From: Bacteroidota bacterium
GTDB taxonomy: Bacteria > Bacteroidota > Bacteroidia > B-17B0 > Aurantibacillaceae
Reading direction: 5' to 3'
Assembly (NCBI GenBank): GCA_025362395.1
Contig: JANYGK010000020.1
Location: 1 to 41,204, forward strand
Length of the DNA stretch: 41,204 nucleotides
Part shown: positions 1 to 7,997 of the stretch, piece after piece
Layout: each line of letters begins with the position of its first letter
Position numbering within the stretch: the stretch's first letter is position 1
Position numbers and translations under genes: made by a program
The notes under the pieces: model-generated
Database searches by the model: none
Seen by the model: only the letters and a program-made list of their open reading frames with translations
Told to the model about the DNA's origin: nothing

Positions 1-190
1 CGGTTTTATTGAAACAGAAATGACAGGTGCCTTGGATGAAAAAACAGTACAACAATGGAGAGATTCCATTCCTTTAAAACGAGGCGGCTCTGCGGAAGAT
101 GTTGCTAACTTAACGTTGTTTTTAGCAAGCGATATGAGCTCCTATATTACAGGCCAGTGCATTAATATTTGCGGCGGAATGCTGACTTAG
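1..190 (+). CDS. fabG: 3-oxoacyl-ACP reductase, C-terminal part (partial)
   Basis: Reading from base 2, the frame encodes the last 62 residues of a short-chain dehydrogenase and ends in TAG at 188-190; the start lies outside the window. GFIETEMT followed by [20 protein letters not shown] and ITGQ(C)INICGGM matches the C-terminal substrate-loop and dimer-interface region of FabG-type reductases, which reduce 3-oxoacyl-ACP with NADPH in fatty-acid synthesis. The catalytic Ser-Tyr-Lys and the Rossmann glycine motif are upstream and cannot be checked. A related SDR of other specificity is possible, but the GFIxTxMT signature and the CGGM ending favour FabG. Confidence 0.85.
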   Translation, partial: GFIETEMTGALDEKTVQQWRDSIPLKRGGSAEDVANLTLFLASDMSSYITGQCINICGGMLT

Positions 191-263
191 AAGTAAAAAA
201 AGAGTTAAGACATAAGTTTATTAAATCAAAACCTTATGTTCATTTCAAATCTTAAATAAAAAA

Positions 264-2306
264 ATGCAACTGATCTCTAATTATTCCTGGTATTACACCC
301 TGTTATGTTTTTTAACAGGGTTTGTTTTTTCAGGTGTGATGTATTTTAAAGACAGCCAACATGCGGAAAGGCCGAAAGCATTGCGTTACGGTTTAGCGGC
401 CTTGCGTTTTACTTCGGTTACCCTTATTGCTTTATTATTATTGGATATATTTATGAAGCGGTTAATTAATGAAACTGAAAAGCCGGTTATTATTTTTGTA
501 CAGGATAATTCTTCATCCATTACCGCAGGTAAAGATTCTGCGGAGCTTAAAGCAAATTATACTAAAGCGATCAGTTCTTTTATTAATGCCGTTAAAGAAA
601 AATATGACATTAAATCCTATCAATTTGATTCGGAAATTAAGTCTTCGGAAACATTTGATTTTAAAGGAAAAGAAACAGATATATCTAAAGCGTTTTATGA
701 TATTGAAAATAACTATGCCAATAAAAATATAGGGGCGATTATTTTGGCGAGCGACGGAATTTATAATAAAGGCACTAATCCGTTGTACGGTATCGAAAAA
801 ATAAATGCACCTGTCTATACCATTGCGCTCGGTGATACCATTCCGTTAAAAGATGTTTGGATCCAAAACATTAATCATAACCAAGTGGCTTATGCGGGAA
901 ATTCATTCCCTGTAGAAGTTGATATAAACGCTGTAGACCTGACAGGTAAACAATTAAGTGTTTCTGTATCGCACAATGGTAACGTATTAAAAACGGAAAA
1001 CGTGTTTATTAACTCAAACACATTTAGTAAAACCCTCAATTACGTATTTGACGCGGATAAACCCGGCATTCAAAAATATATTGTAACCGTTTCAAATTTA
1101 GCGGAAGATAAAAATAAGCAAAACAATATACAATCGTTTGTAATTGATGTCATTGATAACAGGGAAAAAATATTGATACTGGCAAATGCCCCGCATCCCG
1201 ATATAGCAGCCATTGAGCTAAGCATTTCAAATTTACAAACGTATGAGGTGGAAGTTGCGTTGACTGATAATTTTACAAAACCTTTAAAGCCATACTCTTT
1301 AATCATACTGCATCAAATGAAAAATTTACCGGCTTTTATCGGTAATGAGCTCAAATTAAATAACCTTCCTATATTTTTTATAGGAAGCAATGGGTTCAGT
1401 GCTAAGGTAAGCGTTGATGCAAGAAGCAACGATGTAGAACCGAATTTTAAAAAAGAATTCTCGTTGTTTACGGTGAGCCCTGAATTACAAAGCTATTTTA
1501 AAAATTTACCGGCTGTAAAGTGTGCTTTTAAAAATACTATACATACTACCGGTGTTAATAGCTTACTCACTCAAAAGCTTGGTGTGGTTGATACAGATGA
1601 GCCGCTCTTGTTTTTTTCGGAAAGCAACGGCACTAAATCAGGAGGCTTTTTAGGAGATGGTTTATGGAGATGGAAAATGAGAGATTATGCAGACCATAAC
1701 AATACTAATTTATTTAATGAGCTCATCAGTAAAACAGTACAATACTTATCCGTAAAGGCCGATAAAAGTTTTTTCAGGGTATTTACTAAAAAGATCATCA
1801 ACGAAAATGAAGCGCTCGATTTTTCGGCGGAAGTCTACAACCAAAGCTATGAGCTCATTACAGAGCCTGACGTAACATTAATTTTAAATGATGCTAAAGG
1901 CAAAGCGTATAACTACACCTTCAATAAAAAACAAACGATGTATAGTTTATCGGCCGGTAAATTTCCGGCTGGGGAATATACATACGAAGCTAAAGTAAAA
2001 TACGGTGATAAGCTTTATACAAAACAAGGCCTTATTATTATTAAAGAACTCGTTTCAGAAAAACTAAATACGGTAGCTAATCATAAGCTGCTATACCAAA
2101 TTTCGCATCAAAGCGGAGGCAAATTATTTTATAAAGACCAGCTGGAGGCTTTAAAAAAAGCGATCCTTGAAGCAGATACTATTAAATCCATTACGTATTC
2201 GCATAAGCAATTAAGTGATCTTGTAAACCTGAAATGGATCTTTTTTGTGATCCTGTTATTATTGTCAACCGAATGGTTTTTAAGAAAATACAACGGTAAG
2301 GTTTAA
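264..2306 (+). CDS. Membrane-anchored von Willebrand factor A domain protein
   Basis: The 680-residue protein has two N-terminal membrane helices (about residues 9-27 and 46-63), a vWA-like domain, a long extracytoplasmic region and a final helix near residue 660. The metal-site (MIDAS) pattern looks intact: D81-N-S-S-S85, a threonine at 139 (KETDIS) and D164 in LASDG. The layout resembles Bacteroidota vWA proteins with CARDB-like domains that are annotated only as membrane proteins. Function is unknown; metal-dependent protein binding at the cytoplasmic membrane is the family expectation. It follows fabG by 73 bases. No MoxR ATPase or other Bat-operon gene is next to it, so it is probably not BatA/BatB. 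A weak -7-like element, TAAGTTTA, lies at 213-220. Confidence 0.75.
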   Translation: MQLISNYSWYYTLLCFLTGFVFSGVMYFKDSQHAERPKALRYGLAALRFTSVTLIALLLLDIFMKRLINETEKPVIIFVQDNSSSITAGKDSAELKANYTKAISSFINAVKEKYDIKSYQFDSEIKSSETFDFKGKETDISKAFYDIENNYANKNIGAIILASDGIYNKGTNPLYGIEKINAPVYTIALGDTIPLKDVWIQNINHNQVAYAGNSFPVEVDINAVDLTGKQLSVSVSHNGNVLKTENVFINSNTFSKTLNYVFDADKPGIQKYIVTVSNLAEDKNKQNNIQSFVIDVIDNREKILILANAPHPDIAAIELSISNLQTYEVEVALTDNFTKPLKPYSLIILHQMKNLPAFIGNELKLNNLPIFFIGSNGFSAKVSVDARSNDVEPNFKKEFSLFTVSPELQSYFKNLPAVKCAFKNTIHTTGVNSLLTQKLGVVDTDEPLLFFSESNGTKSGGFLGDGLWRWKMRDYADHNNTNLFNELISKTVQYLSVKADKSFFRVFTKKIINENEALDFSAEVYNQSYELITEPDVTLILNDAKGKAYNYTFNKKQTMYSLSAGKFPAGEYTYEAKVKYGDKLYTKQGLIIIKELVSEKLNTVANHKLLYQISHQSGGKLFYKDQLEALKKAILEADTIKSITYSHKQLSDLVNLKWIFFVILLLLSTEWFLRKYNGKV

Positions 2307-2480
2307 AGGCTTTAACCAGATAGATACATAGAAGGCATAGATAAGTAAAAACTGTTCTTATAAGTGGTTAAACCCTTTTTTCTTCCCGTGATGAATTTTT
2401 CTTTATTTCCTTCCCTTATCTCACCTATTTGCCTATGTGGTTAAACCCTTTTCTCTTATCTGTGGTAAATCAATCTGTAT
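2307..2480. repeat. Intergenic cluster of short direct and inverted repeats
   Basis: Directly after the vWA gene, 2314-2336 reads TAACCAGATAGATACATAG plus four bases; 19 of its 23 positions match the element at 35768-35790. The reverse form CTATGTGGTTA recurs at 2433-2443. A 21-base direct repeat beginning GTGGTTAAACCC occurs at 2364-2384 and 2437-2457 with one mismatch. The rest is T- and C-rich and shows no reading frame. This appears to be intergenic repeat material of the kind scattered through Bacteroidota genomes; it may contribute to 3' end formation of the vWA transcript. Confidence 0.6.
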
Positions 2481-2560
2481 GTTATTATAAATCAATATTA
2501 AGAATCCAATTTAAATCTTAAAATCAAGGGTTTGCATTTCCGAAAATTCCTCTAAATCGT

Positions 2561-2568
2561 TATATTTG
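2561..2568 (+). promoter_or_regulatory. -7 element (TATATTTG) for the TlpA operon
   Basis: TATATTTG matches the Bacteroidota -7 consensus TAnnTTTG exactly and ends 22 bases before the tlpA-like ATG, which predicts a leader of roughly 15 bases. A TTTG at 2531-2534 is too far upstream (26-base spacer) to be a good -33 box. Confidence 0.6.
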
Positions 2569-2590
2569 TTTAATAAAACTGAATTACAAA

Positions 2591-3106
2591 ATGAAAAAAC
2601 TATTTATTCTTTCTTGTGTACTCATTTTAAGCTTAACTGCTTTTAAAACAACCGGTGACGGAAAATTACCTTCTGCCACCGTTAAAAAATTAGACGGTTC
2701 AACAGTTAACTCCAATACATTCTCTAATAACGGCAAGCCCATGATCATTAGTTTTTGGGCAACCTGGTGCAAACCCTGTAAAAAAGAGTTAGATGCCGTT
2801 AATGAAGAATACGCTGAGCTTGTGAAAGAAACAGGTGTAAAATTAATTGCTATTTCTATTGATGATGCCCGTAGTTCGGGAAAGGTGGTAACCGATGTAA
2901 AAAGTAAAGGTTGGGACTATGAAGTATATATTGACGAAAACCAGGATTTTAAACGCGCCATGAATGTAAATAATGTTCCTCACACATTTATTGTGGACGG
3001 TAACGGCGAAATTGTATGGAGTCATAACTCATACGCTGAAGGCGATGAAGATATTTTATTTGCAAACGTAAAGAAAGTAGCTAAAGGCGAAAAATTAGAT
3101 CATTAA
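2591..3106 (+). CDS. TlpA-like periplasmic thioredoxin
   Basis: The 171-residue protein has an N-terminal signal peptide (about residues 1-20) and a thioredoxin fold with the active-site motif FWATWCKPCKKE (Cys60 and Cys63), followed by IAISIDD and the cis-proline region NNVPHTFIVDGNGEIVW. This is the TlpA/ResA branch of thiol-disulfide oxidoreductases, which act outside the cytoplasmic membrane, usually as reductants. It leads an operon with the DUF6029 barrel (17-base gap) and the Omp28 lipoprotein (11-base gap), and an exact -7 element lies just upstream. Its partner may be the CxxC of Omp28, which is an inference. No lipobox cysteine is present, so it should be soluble in the periplasm after cleavage. 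Confidence 0.9.
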   Translation: MKKLFILSCVLILSLTAFKTTGDGKLPSATVKKLDGSTVNSNTFSNNGKPMIISFWATWCKPCKKELDAVNEEYAELVKETGVKLIAISIDDARSSGKVVTDVKSKGWDYEVYIDENQDFKRAMNVNNVPHTFIVDGNGEIVWSHNSYAEGDEDILFANVKKVAKGEKLDH

Positions 3107-3123
3107 TTCCCCACACCAAACCT

Positions 3124-4833
3124 GTGAAAAAAAATGTTACCTATGTGATGCTTGGTTTAAGCATTTGCTTTATAAACCGCTCATTTGCACAATTCAAAAA
3201 CCTGTCGCCTTCGGTAACGGGTAACTTTCAAATTGATGCCGCTTATTATCAAAAAGACAGTGCTATTAACGCAGATCCCGGTAAAGAAGTGTTTCGTTAC
3301 AATGCTTTCGGTAACGTTAATTACACCTTAGGAGATTTTTCGGCCGGAGTGCGTTTCGAAAGTTACAACCCTCCTTTAATTGGTTTTTTACCGGGCTATA
3401 AAGGGTCGGGTATTCCGTACCGTTTTGCGCGTTACAAACATAAAGACATTGATATTACGGTCGGTAATTTTTATGAGCAATTCGGGAGCGGTATCACGCT
3501 TAGGGCATACGAGGACAGAGGCTTATTATATGATAATGCTTTAGACGGCATGCGGGTTATTTTTACGCCTAAAAGAGGCATTCGTTTAAAAGGCCTTGTT
3601 GGTAAACAACGGACCTATTTTTCTTTGTCTCCCGGCATTGTTAGGGGCTTAGATGGTGAAGTAAATATTACGGAACTGTTTGATTCGTTGGCAAAATCGA
3701 AAACCAAAGTAATTATTGGTGGAAGCTTTGTCAGTAAATACCAAGACGACCAGGATCCGACGTTGGTATTACCTCAAAACGTGTCTACCGGTGCGGCAAG
3801 AGTTACAGTTATAAGAGGCGGCTTTAATTTTAATGCAGAATATGCGCATAAAATGAATGACCCTTCGTACCAAAATCAATTTACATATCATGACGGGCAG
3901 GCTATTATTGCCTCAACTTCTTATGCCACACACGGTTTTTCTGTGTTGCTTTCCGGTAAAATGGTTGATAATATGAGTTTTAGGAGTGACAGGAATGCCA
4001 CCAATACCATTGATATGATCAACTACCAACCGGCTATGACCAAACCTCATACGTATATGATGATGGCTTATTATCCTTACGCCTCGCAGCCTAACGGCGA
4101 AGCGGGCGGCATGGCAGAGGTACAATACAAAGTAAAAAAAGGAAGCGTGCTTGGAGGTAAATACGGAATAGATATTACAGTAAATGCCGCCATGTTTAAT
4201 GCTTTAGACACAATAGGGATAAACCCGGCAAATGATTCTATCAGGCAACTAAAGTACTCAACCAACTATTCAAGGGTTGGAAGCAGTTATTTTAAGGATT
4301 TTAATATAGAAATCAGCAAAAAGTTTAATAAAAAACTAAAAATGACGGTAATGTATGCCCACCAATACCTGAACCAATCGGTGGTACAATTCAATACACT
4401 TGATAAATCGGAACACCCCGACGTTACATCCAACATTGGTGTTATTGATATTACCTATAAATATAAATCAACTTCAGCCATTCGTTTTGAAACGCAGGGA
4501 TTCTTCGGTAAATACAACTACGGTAAGTATGCGCACGACCCCAATGGAGATGTAAACATTACCAACAATACCGGTTCATGGATCACCGAATTAATTGAAT
4601 GGACACCGAGCTCAAAATGGTTTTTAATAGTCGCCGATCAGTATAATTATAACAATCCTGACAAAGCAAAACGCGTACATTATTATTACGGAAGCATTGG
4701 TTACGTAACAGGGCCTACGCGTATTTCGGTAAGTTACGGCCGGCAGCGACAGGGTATTTTCTGTGCGGGCGGGGTATGCCGCTTCGTGCCTTCTTCAAGC
4801 GGTTTATCAATCAGTATATCATCGAGTTTTTAA
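3124..4833 (+). CDS. DUF6029 family outer-membrane protein
   Basis: The 569-residue protein starts at a GTG 17 bases after tlpA; no ATG precedes the signal peptide, which ends near FAQ at residue 23. The mature protein alternates short polar and aromatic strands (for example FGNVNYTLGDFSAGVRFESY, then NFYEQFGSGITLRAYEDRGL) and ends in SSGLSISISSSF with a terminal Phe, as expected for a beta-barrel recognised by BamA. It matches the Bacteroidota family DUF6029, whose function is not known. Being sandwiched between TlpA and Omp28, two CxxC proteins, suggests an outer-membrane partner in thiol or metal handling, which is inference only. Confidence 0.8.
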   Translation: MKKNVTYVMLGLSICFINRSFAQFKNLSPSVTGNFQIDAAYYQKDSAINADPGKEVFRYNAFGNVNYTLGDFSAGVRFESYNPPLIGFLPGYKGSGIPYRFARYKHKDIDITVGNFYEQFGSGITLRAYEDRGLLYDNALDGMRVIFTPKRGIRLKGLVGKQRTYFSLSPGIVRGLDGEVNITELFDSLAKSKTKVIIGGSFVSKYQDDQDPTLVLPQNVSTGAARVTVIRGGFNFNAEYAHKMNDPSYQNQFTYHDGQAIIASTSYATHGFSVLLSGKMVDNMSFRSDRNATNTIDMINYQPAMTKPHTYMMMAYYPYASQPNGEAGGMAEVQYKVKKGSVLGGKYGIDITVNAAMFNALDTIGINPANDSIRQLKYSTNYSRVGSSYFKDFNIEISKKFNKKLKMTVMYAHQYLNQSVVQFNTLDKSEHPDVTSNIGVIDITYKYKSTSAIRFETQGFFGKYNYGKYAHDPNGDVNITNNTGSWITELIEWTPSSKWFLIVADQYNYNNPDKAKRVHYYYGSIGYVTGPTRISVSYGRQRQGIFCAGGVCRFVPSSSGLSISISSSF

Positions 4834-4844
4834 TATAGATTATC

Positions 4845-5693
4845 ATGAAAAAACTAAGTTTAATTATAATTATATCAGTCCTGTTTATTTTACAGGGATG
4901 CGATAAAGTAACGAATGTGATTGATAAAGGAACTGTAAGAGCTGCCGGAACAAGAAATGTACTTGTAGAAGATTATACAGGCCATAAGTGCGGAAACTGC
5001 CCTGCGGCGGCGGTTCAATTAACAAGCCTGGAAACGCAATACCCCGGAAGAGTAATTCCATTGGCTGTGCACGCCGGTTATTTCGCTAAAACAAACGCGC
5101 AATACCCTACTGATTTTCAAACAAGCGATGGCAATGCGTACGATCTTTTATTCGGCAATGGGGCAGCGGGAAATCCTAATGGGTTGGTTAACCGCACCGG
5201 CTGGGGAACCGCTTCTTTTATTGAACAATGGACCTCATGGCCATCACAAGTGGCATCTGAAATGGCAAAGCAAGCTATTTTTAACATCAGGATCAATAAT
5301 GTGTTTAATTCATCCACCCGGCAATTAAATACAAACATAACGGTTAAGTCACTTACTGCCAACTCAGGTACTTACAAATTAGTGGTATTACTTACAGAAG
5401 ATAGTTTAGTGGCTGAGCAATTGGATTACAGGCAACCTATAGGACAACAAACCATTCCTAATTATGTATTTAACCATCTATTGCGCGGTGCCGTTAACAG
5501 CACCTGGGGTGATGCTGTTTTTACAAATGCTGCCGCTAAAAACGATTCAGTAGTTAAATCGTATACTAATTTTCCGGTTAATGTCGGGTATAGGGCAAAC
5601 AAATGTCATATTGTGGCCTATGTATATGATGCAGACGGGGCAAGCGCTACGCACTACCAAGTGTTAGAGGCTAATGAAGCATTATTGAAGTAA
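4845..5693 (+). CDS. Omp28-related outer-membrane lipoprotein
   Basis: The 282-residue protein begins with a lipoprotein signal peptide (lipobox LQGC, Cys19). The mature part opens with VLVEDYTGHKCGNCPAAA, the Omp28 signature, in which Cys49-G-N-Cys52 sits where a thioredoxin-like fold has its CxxC. The remainder is the usual Omp28 C-terminal beta domain. Omp28 was named from the Porphyromonas gingivalis outer-membrane protein; a proposed adhesin role is weakly supported and the biochemical role is open. It is the last gene of the tlpA / DUF6029 operon, starting 11 bases after the previous stop. No clear terminator follows. Confidence 0.85.
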   Translation: MKKLSLIIIISVLFILQGCDKVTNVIDKGTVRAAGTRNVLVEDYTGHKCGNCPAAAVQLTSLETQYPGRVIPLAVHAGYFAKTNAQYPTDFQTSDGNAYDLLFGNGAAGNPNGLVNRTGWGTASFIEQWTSWPSQVASEMAKQAIFNIRINNVFNSSTRQLNTNITVKSLTANSGTYKLVVLLTEDSLVAEQLDYRQPIGQQTIPNYVFNHLLRGAVNSTWGDAVFTNAAAKNDSVVKSYTNFPVNVGYRANKCHIVAYVYDADGASATHYQVLEANEALLK

Positions 5694-6372
5694 GGGTTAA
5701 GATTCCGGCTAAAGCACCTGATCAGGCAAAAGGTTAAAATATTGCGCATCTTTGGATATTCCAAGTGTAATGTAGTCTTTTATTTTTCCAATGAACTTTG
5801 CAAAGCCTGACGGGCAGCTATCAGGTATGATAAAAGTTTATATACCTTTCAAGAATTATCAATTAATGTTGAAATATCAGAAATACTGAGTGTCCTTTAC
5901 AACCTAAGTCGCCCATTATCACACCCCGGACTGAACCCAACTATAGAATTGCTATAGAATTGAGAAATAAATTTATCATTAAATAAACCGGCTTAAACAA
6001 AAGTGTACTGAACCATTTATGATTTATAGCTATCTATAATGTTAGAAAAAGGCAACATGTTTTTGGAATATAATAAAATTAAACTTATTAAAGGGTGTGT
6101 TAATAATGATAGACAAGCTCAAACTTGATATCACCATATCTTAAGAAAAATGATGTCTGTTTGTTTTTAGATACAGTAGGAATAAAGAAAATGCCAAGGA
6201 ACTATTAAATGACGGTGAGGAGAGTTTTGATAAAATAAACACCATTAACGCAATCGGGTCAACGGAAGGTTGGATAAATAAAAGTGATCGTAAATATGGT
6301 TATTACAGGAAACACCGTCAAAATAAAAAAATAAATAAAGTCGAATAAAATTACTAACCCAAAAAACAAATT
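5694..6372. other. 679-base gap with decayed-looking coding fragments
   Basis: No intact gene was found. On the minus strand, 5709-5837 is open for 42 codons (ending KDAQYFNLLPDQVL) but has no start. An adjacent frame gives two pieces separated by stops, ending STLIDNS and KVYKLLSYLIAARQALQSSL. Together they look like one gene broken by a nonsense change and a frameshift; I cannot name the family. On the plus strand 6154-6348 is open for 64 codons, also without ATG, GTG or TTG. An 11-base tandem duplication (CTATAGAATTG twice) lies at 5941-5962. There is no transposase or terminal inverted repeat to mark an insertion. Confidence 0.45.
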
Positions 6373-7686
6373 ATGAAAACAAAACTCTACTTCTTAGCAT
6401 TATTAACAATTTCTACTTGTATAAAAGCCCAATGGGCAAGTGAGCCTTCCGGATTCGCTACTGCGGGTTATGGCATTAATAGTATTTCAATCGTTAACTC
6501 AAATGTGGTTTGGGCAACAGCTTATGACACTTCCGGAACAGCTATTGTAAATAAATTTACACGTACATTAAATGGCGGTACAACATGGACTCCGGGTAGC
6601 ATAACAGGGGCTGCTGCCTTCGATTTAACCTCTATTTCCGCATACAATAAAGATACTGCCTGGGTATCAATGGTTGACAACACTAACGGTGGCGGTAAAA
6701 TTTACAGAACTAATAATGGTGGAACTACCTGGACAGCTCAAGCCACGGCAACTTTAGCTGCCCCGGGAGGGTTTGCTGATTTTGTGTATTTTTTCGATAA
6801 AAATAAGGGCGTGTGCGTTGGTGATTCAAACAATGGATATTGGGAAATGTATACTACCGTTAATGGTGGTACGAATTGGTCTCGCATTTTATCAGTTAAT
6901 ATACCAACAAATACGATCGGTGAAACCGGTAACGACAATTCCTATTCGGTTGTTGGCAGTACAATTTGGTTTGGTACTACAGGAGGACGTATTTATAAAT
7001 CCACAAATATGGGTGGAGCTTGGACTGTAGCAACTACCGGATTGACGGATTGCATTCGTGTATCATTTAAAGATGCTTCAAATGGAATTGCAACCGATGG
7101 AAATTTACTGGTTAAAACAGTAAATGGCGGTACTACCTGGACACCCCTTACGTTTACCGGGAACTTTTACGGAACAGATTTGAGTTACATTCCGGGTACA
7201 ACCGGTACTTACATCAGCACAGGATGGGGTTCGGGAAATAACGGCTCATCTTACAGTATAAATGATGGAGCAACTTGGATGCGTATTGATACAGTTGGTC
7301 ATCATGCAGTTTCATTTCTGAATTCAACAACCGGTTGGTCCGGCGGATTTAATACAAGTTCAATAGTTGGCGGTATGTTTAAATGGAACGGAGCATTTAC
7401 AAGTGTAGGAATAAAAGACAATGTTAAAGGAAACGGCACTTCCATAAATGTGTTCCCGAATCCATTCAAGGATCAAGTAACTGTATCAATTGATTCTGAA
7501 AAAAGCAAGTTAACAAGTCTCTCCGTTGAAATTACGGATGTATTGGGTAAGTTAATTATTAAACGGAATGATTTTATAGAGGATAAAATTACTCTCAGCA
7601 GAGGAGAATTAATAAGCGGTGTTTACTTTTACAAAGTTTATAATTTTAATGTACTAATAGGAACGGGGCGATTAATCGCGCAATAG
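6373..7686 (+). CDS. Secreted BNR/Ycf48-like repeat protein with T9SS type A sorting domain
   Basis: The 437-residue protein has a signal peptide (ends near IKAQ, residue 19). It carries six sialidase-type (BNR/Asp-box-like) repeats recognisable by NGGTTWT variants: NGGTTWTPG, NGGTTWTAQ, NGGTNWSRI, MGGAWTVAT, NGGTTWTPL and DGATWMRI. Such repeats build a beta-propeller like those of Ycf48 and sialidases, but Asp-box repeats alone do not imply sialidase activity and no catalytic triad is evident. The last 80 residues (INVFPNPFKDQ to LISGVYFYKV) are a T9SS type A sorting domain, so the protein should be exported by the Por/Gld system and attached to or released from the surface. It is followed by a strong terminator and appears monocistronic. 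Confidence 0.88.
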   Translation: MKTKLYFLALLTISTCIKAQWASEPSGFATAGYGINSISIVNSNVVWATAYDTSGTAIVNKFTRTLNGGTTWTPGSITGAAAFDLTSISAYNKDTAWVSMVDNTNGGGKIYRTNNGGTTWTAQATATLAAPGGFADFVYFFDKNKGVCVGDSNNGYWEMYTTVNGGTNWSRILSVNIPTNTIGETGNDNSYSVVGSTIWFGTTGGRIYKSTNMGGAWTVATTGLTDCIRVSFKDASNGIATDGNLLVKTVNGGTTWTPLTFTGNFYGTDLSYIPGTTGTYISTGWGSGNNGSSYSINDGATWMRIDTVGHHAVSFLNSTTGWSGGFNTSSIVGGMFKWNGAFTSVGIKDNVKGNGTSINVFPNPFKDQVTVSIDSEKSKLTSLSVEITDVLGKLIIKRNDFIEDKITLSRGELISGVYFYKVYNFNVLIGTGRLIAQ

Positions 7687-7710
7687 AAAATCACTAAAGA
7701 AAAGTTGTAT

Positions 7711-7742
7711 AGAGAGCAATGGTAATACATTGCTCTCTTTTT
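7711..7742 (+). terminator. Rho-independent terminator after the BNR protein
   Basis: A perfect 11-bp stem, AGAGAGCAATG / CATTGCTCTCT, with a 6-base loop (GTAATA) runs into TTTTT. It starts 25 bases after the stop of the T9SS protein. Confidence 0.9.
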
Positions 7743-7997
7743 CTCAAAACTGTTTAATTTTTGTTGTGCCTAAAAATGAAATAAACACAAACGAAAACTG
7801 CAAGGTTATAATGACCATTATAGTATGATTCATTTTGTTTTTCGCCGGAAAGCCATATAATAACTAAGGTCCAATAGATAATCTTCAAGCAAAGAGAATT
7901 TTTTTCTTTGAAAACAAACGTTTGAAATTAATTGAGATCGGCTTAACATTCAAAAAGGAAAAGTAATTAATTCAGGGTTTAAGCAATTCTCACAATA
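7743..7997 (+). promoter_or_regulatory. Leader region of the TonB receptor operon with two dyads
   Basis: Between the terminator and the receptor gene there is no reading frame. Two symmetric sites stand out: TATAATG-AC-CATTATA at 7807-7822 and the palindrome CAAACGTTTG at 7915-7924. Either could be an operator for the receptor operon. No exact TAnnTTTG element was found; TAATTTTTG near 7755 has one extra T. Confidence 0.35.

Noticed and set aside
264-2306. Bat aerotolerance operon component
   Set aside because: The vWA domain fits, but no MoxR, BatC/D/E or DUF58 gene is adjacent and the long C-terminal region differs from BatA/BatB.
5716-5736. CACCTGATCAGG resembling part of a TPP riboswitch
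   Set aside because: Only the palindromic CCTGATCAGG is present. There is no GGGGTGC, GCTGAGA or GCGTAGGGA nearby, in contrast to the full element at 33077.
6373-7686. Sialidase
   Set aside because: Asp-box-like repeats occur, but no arginine triad or other sialidase catalytic motif is evident; many propeller proteins share these repeats.
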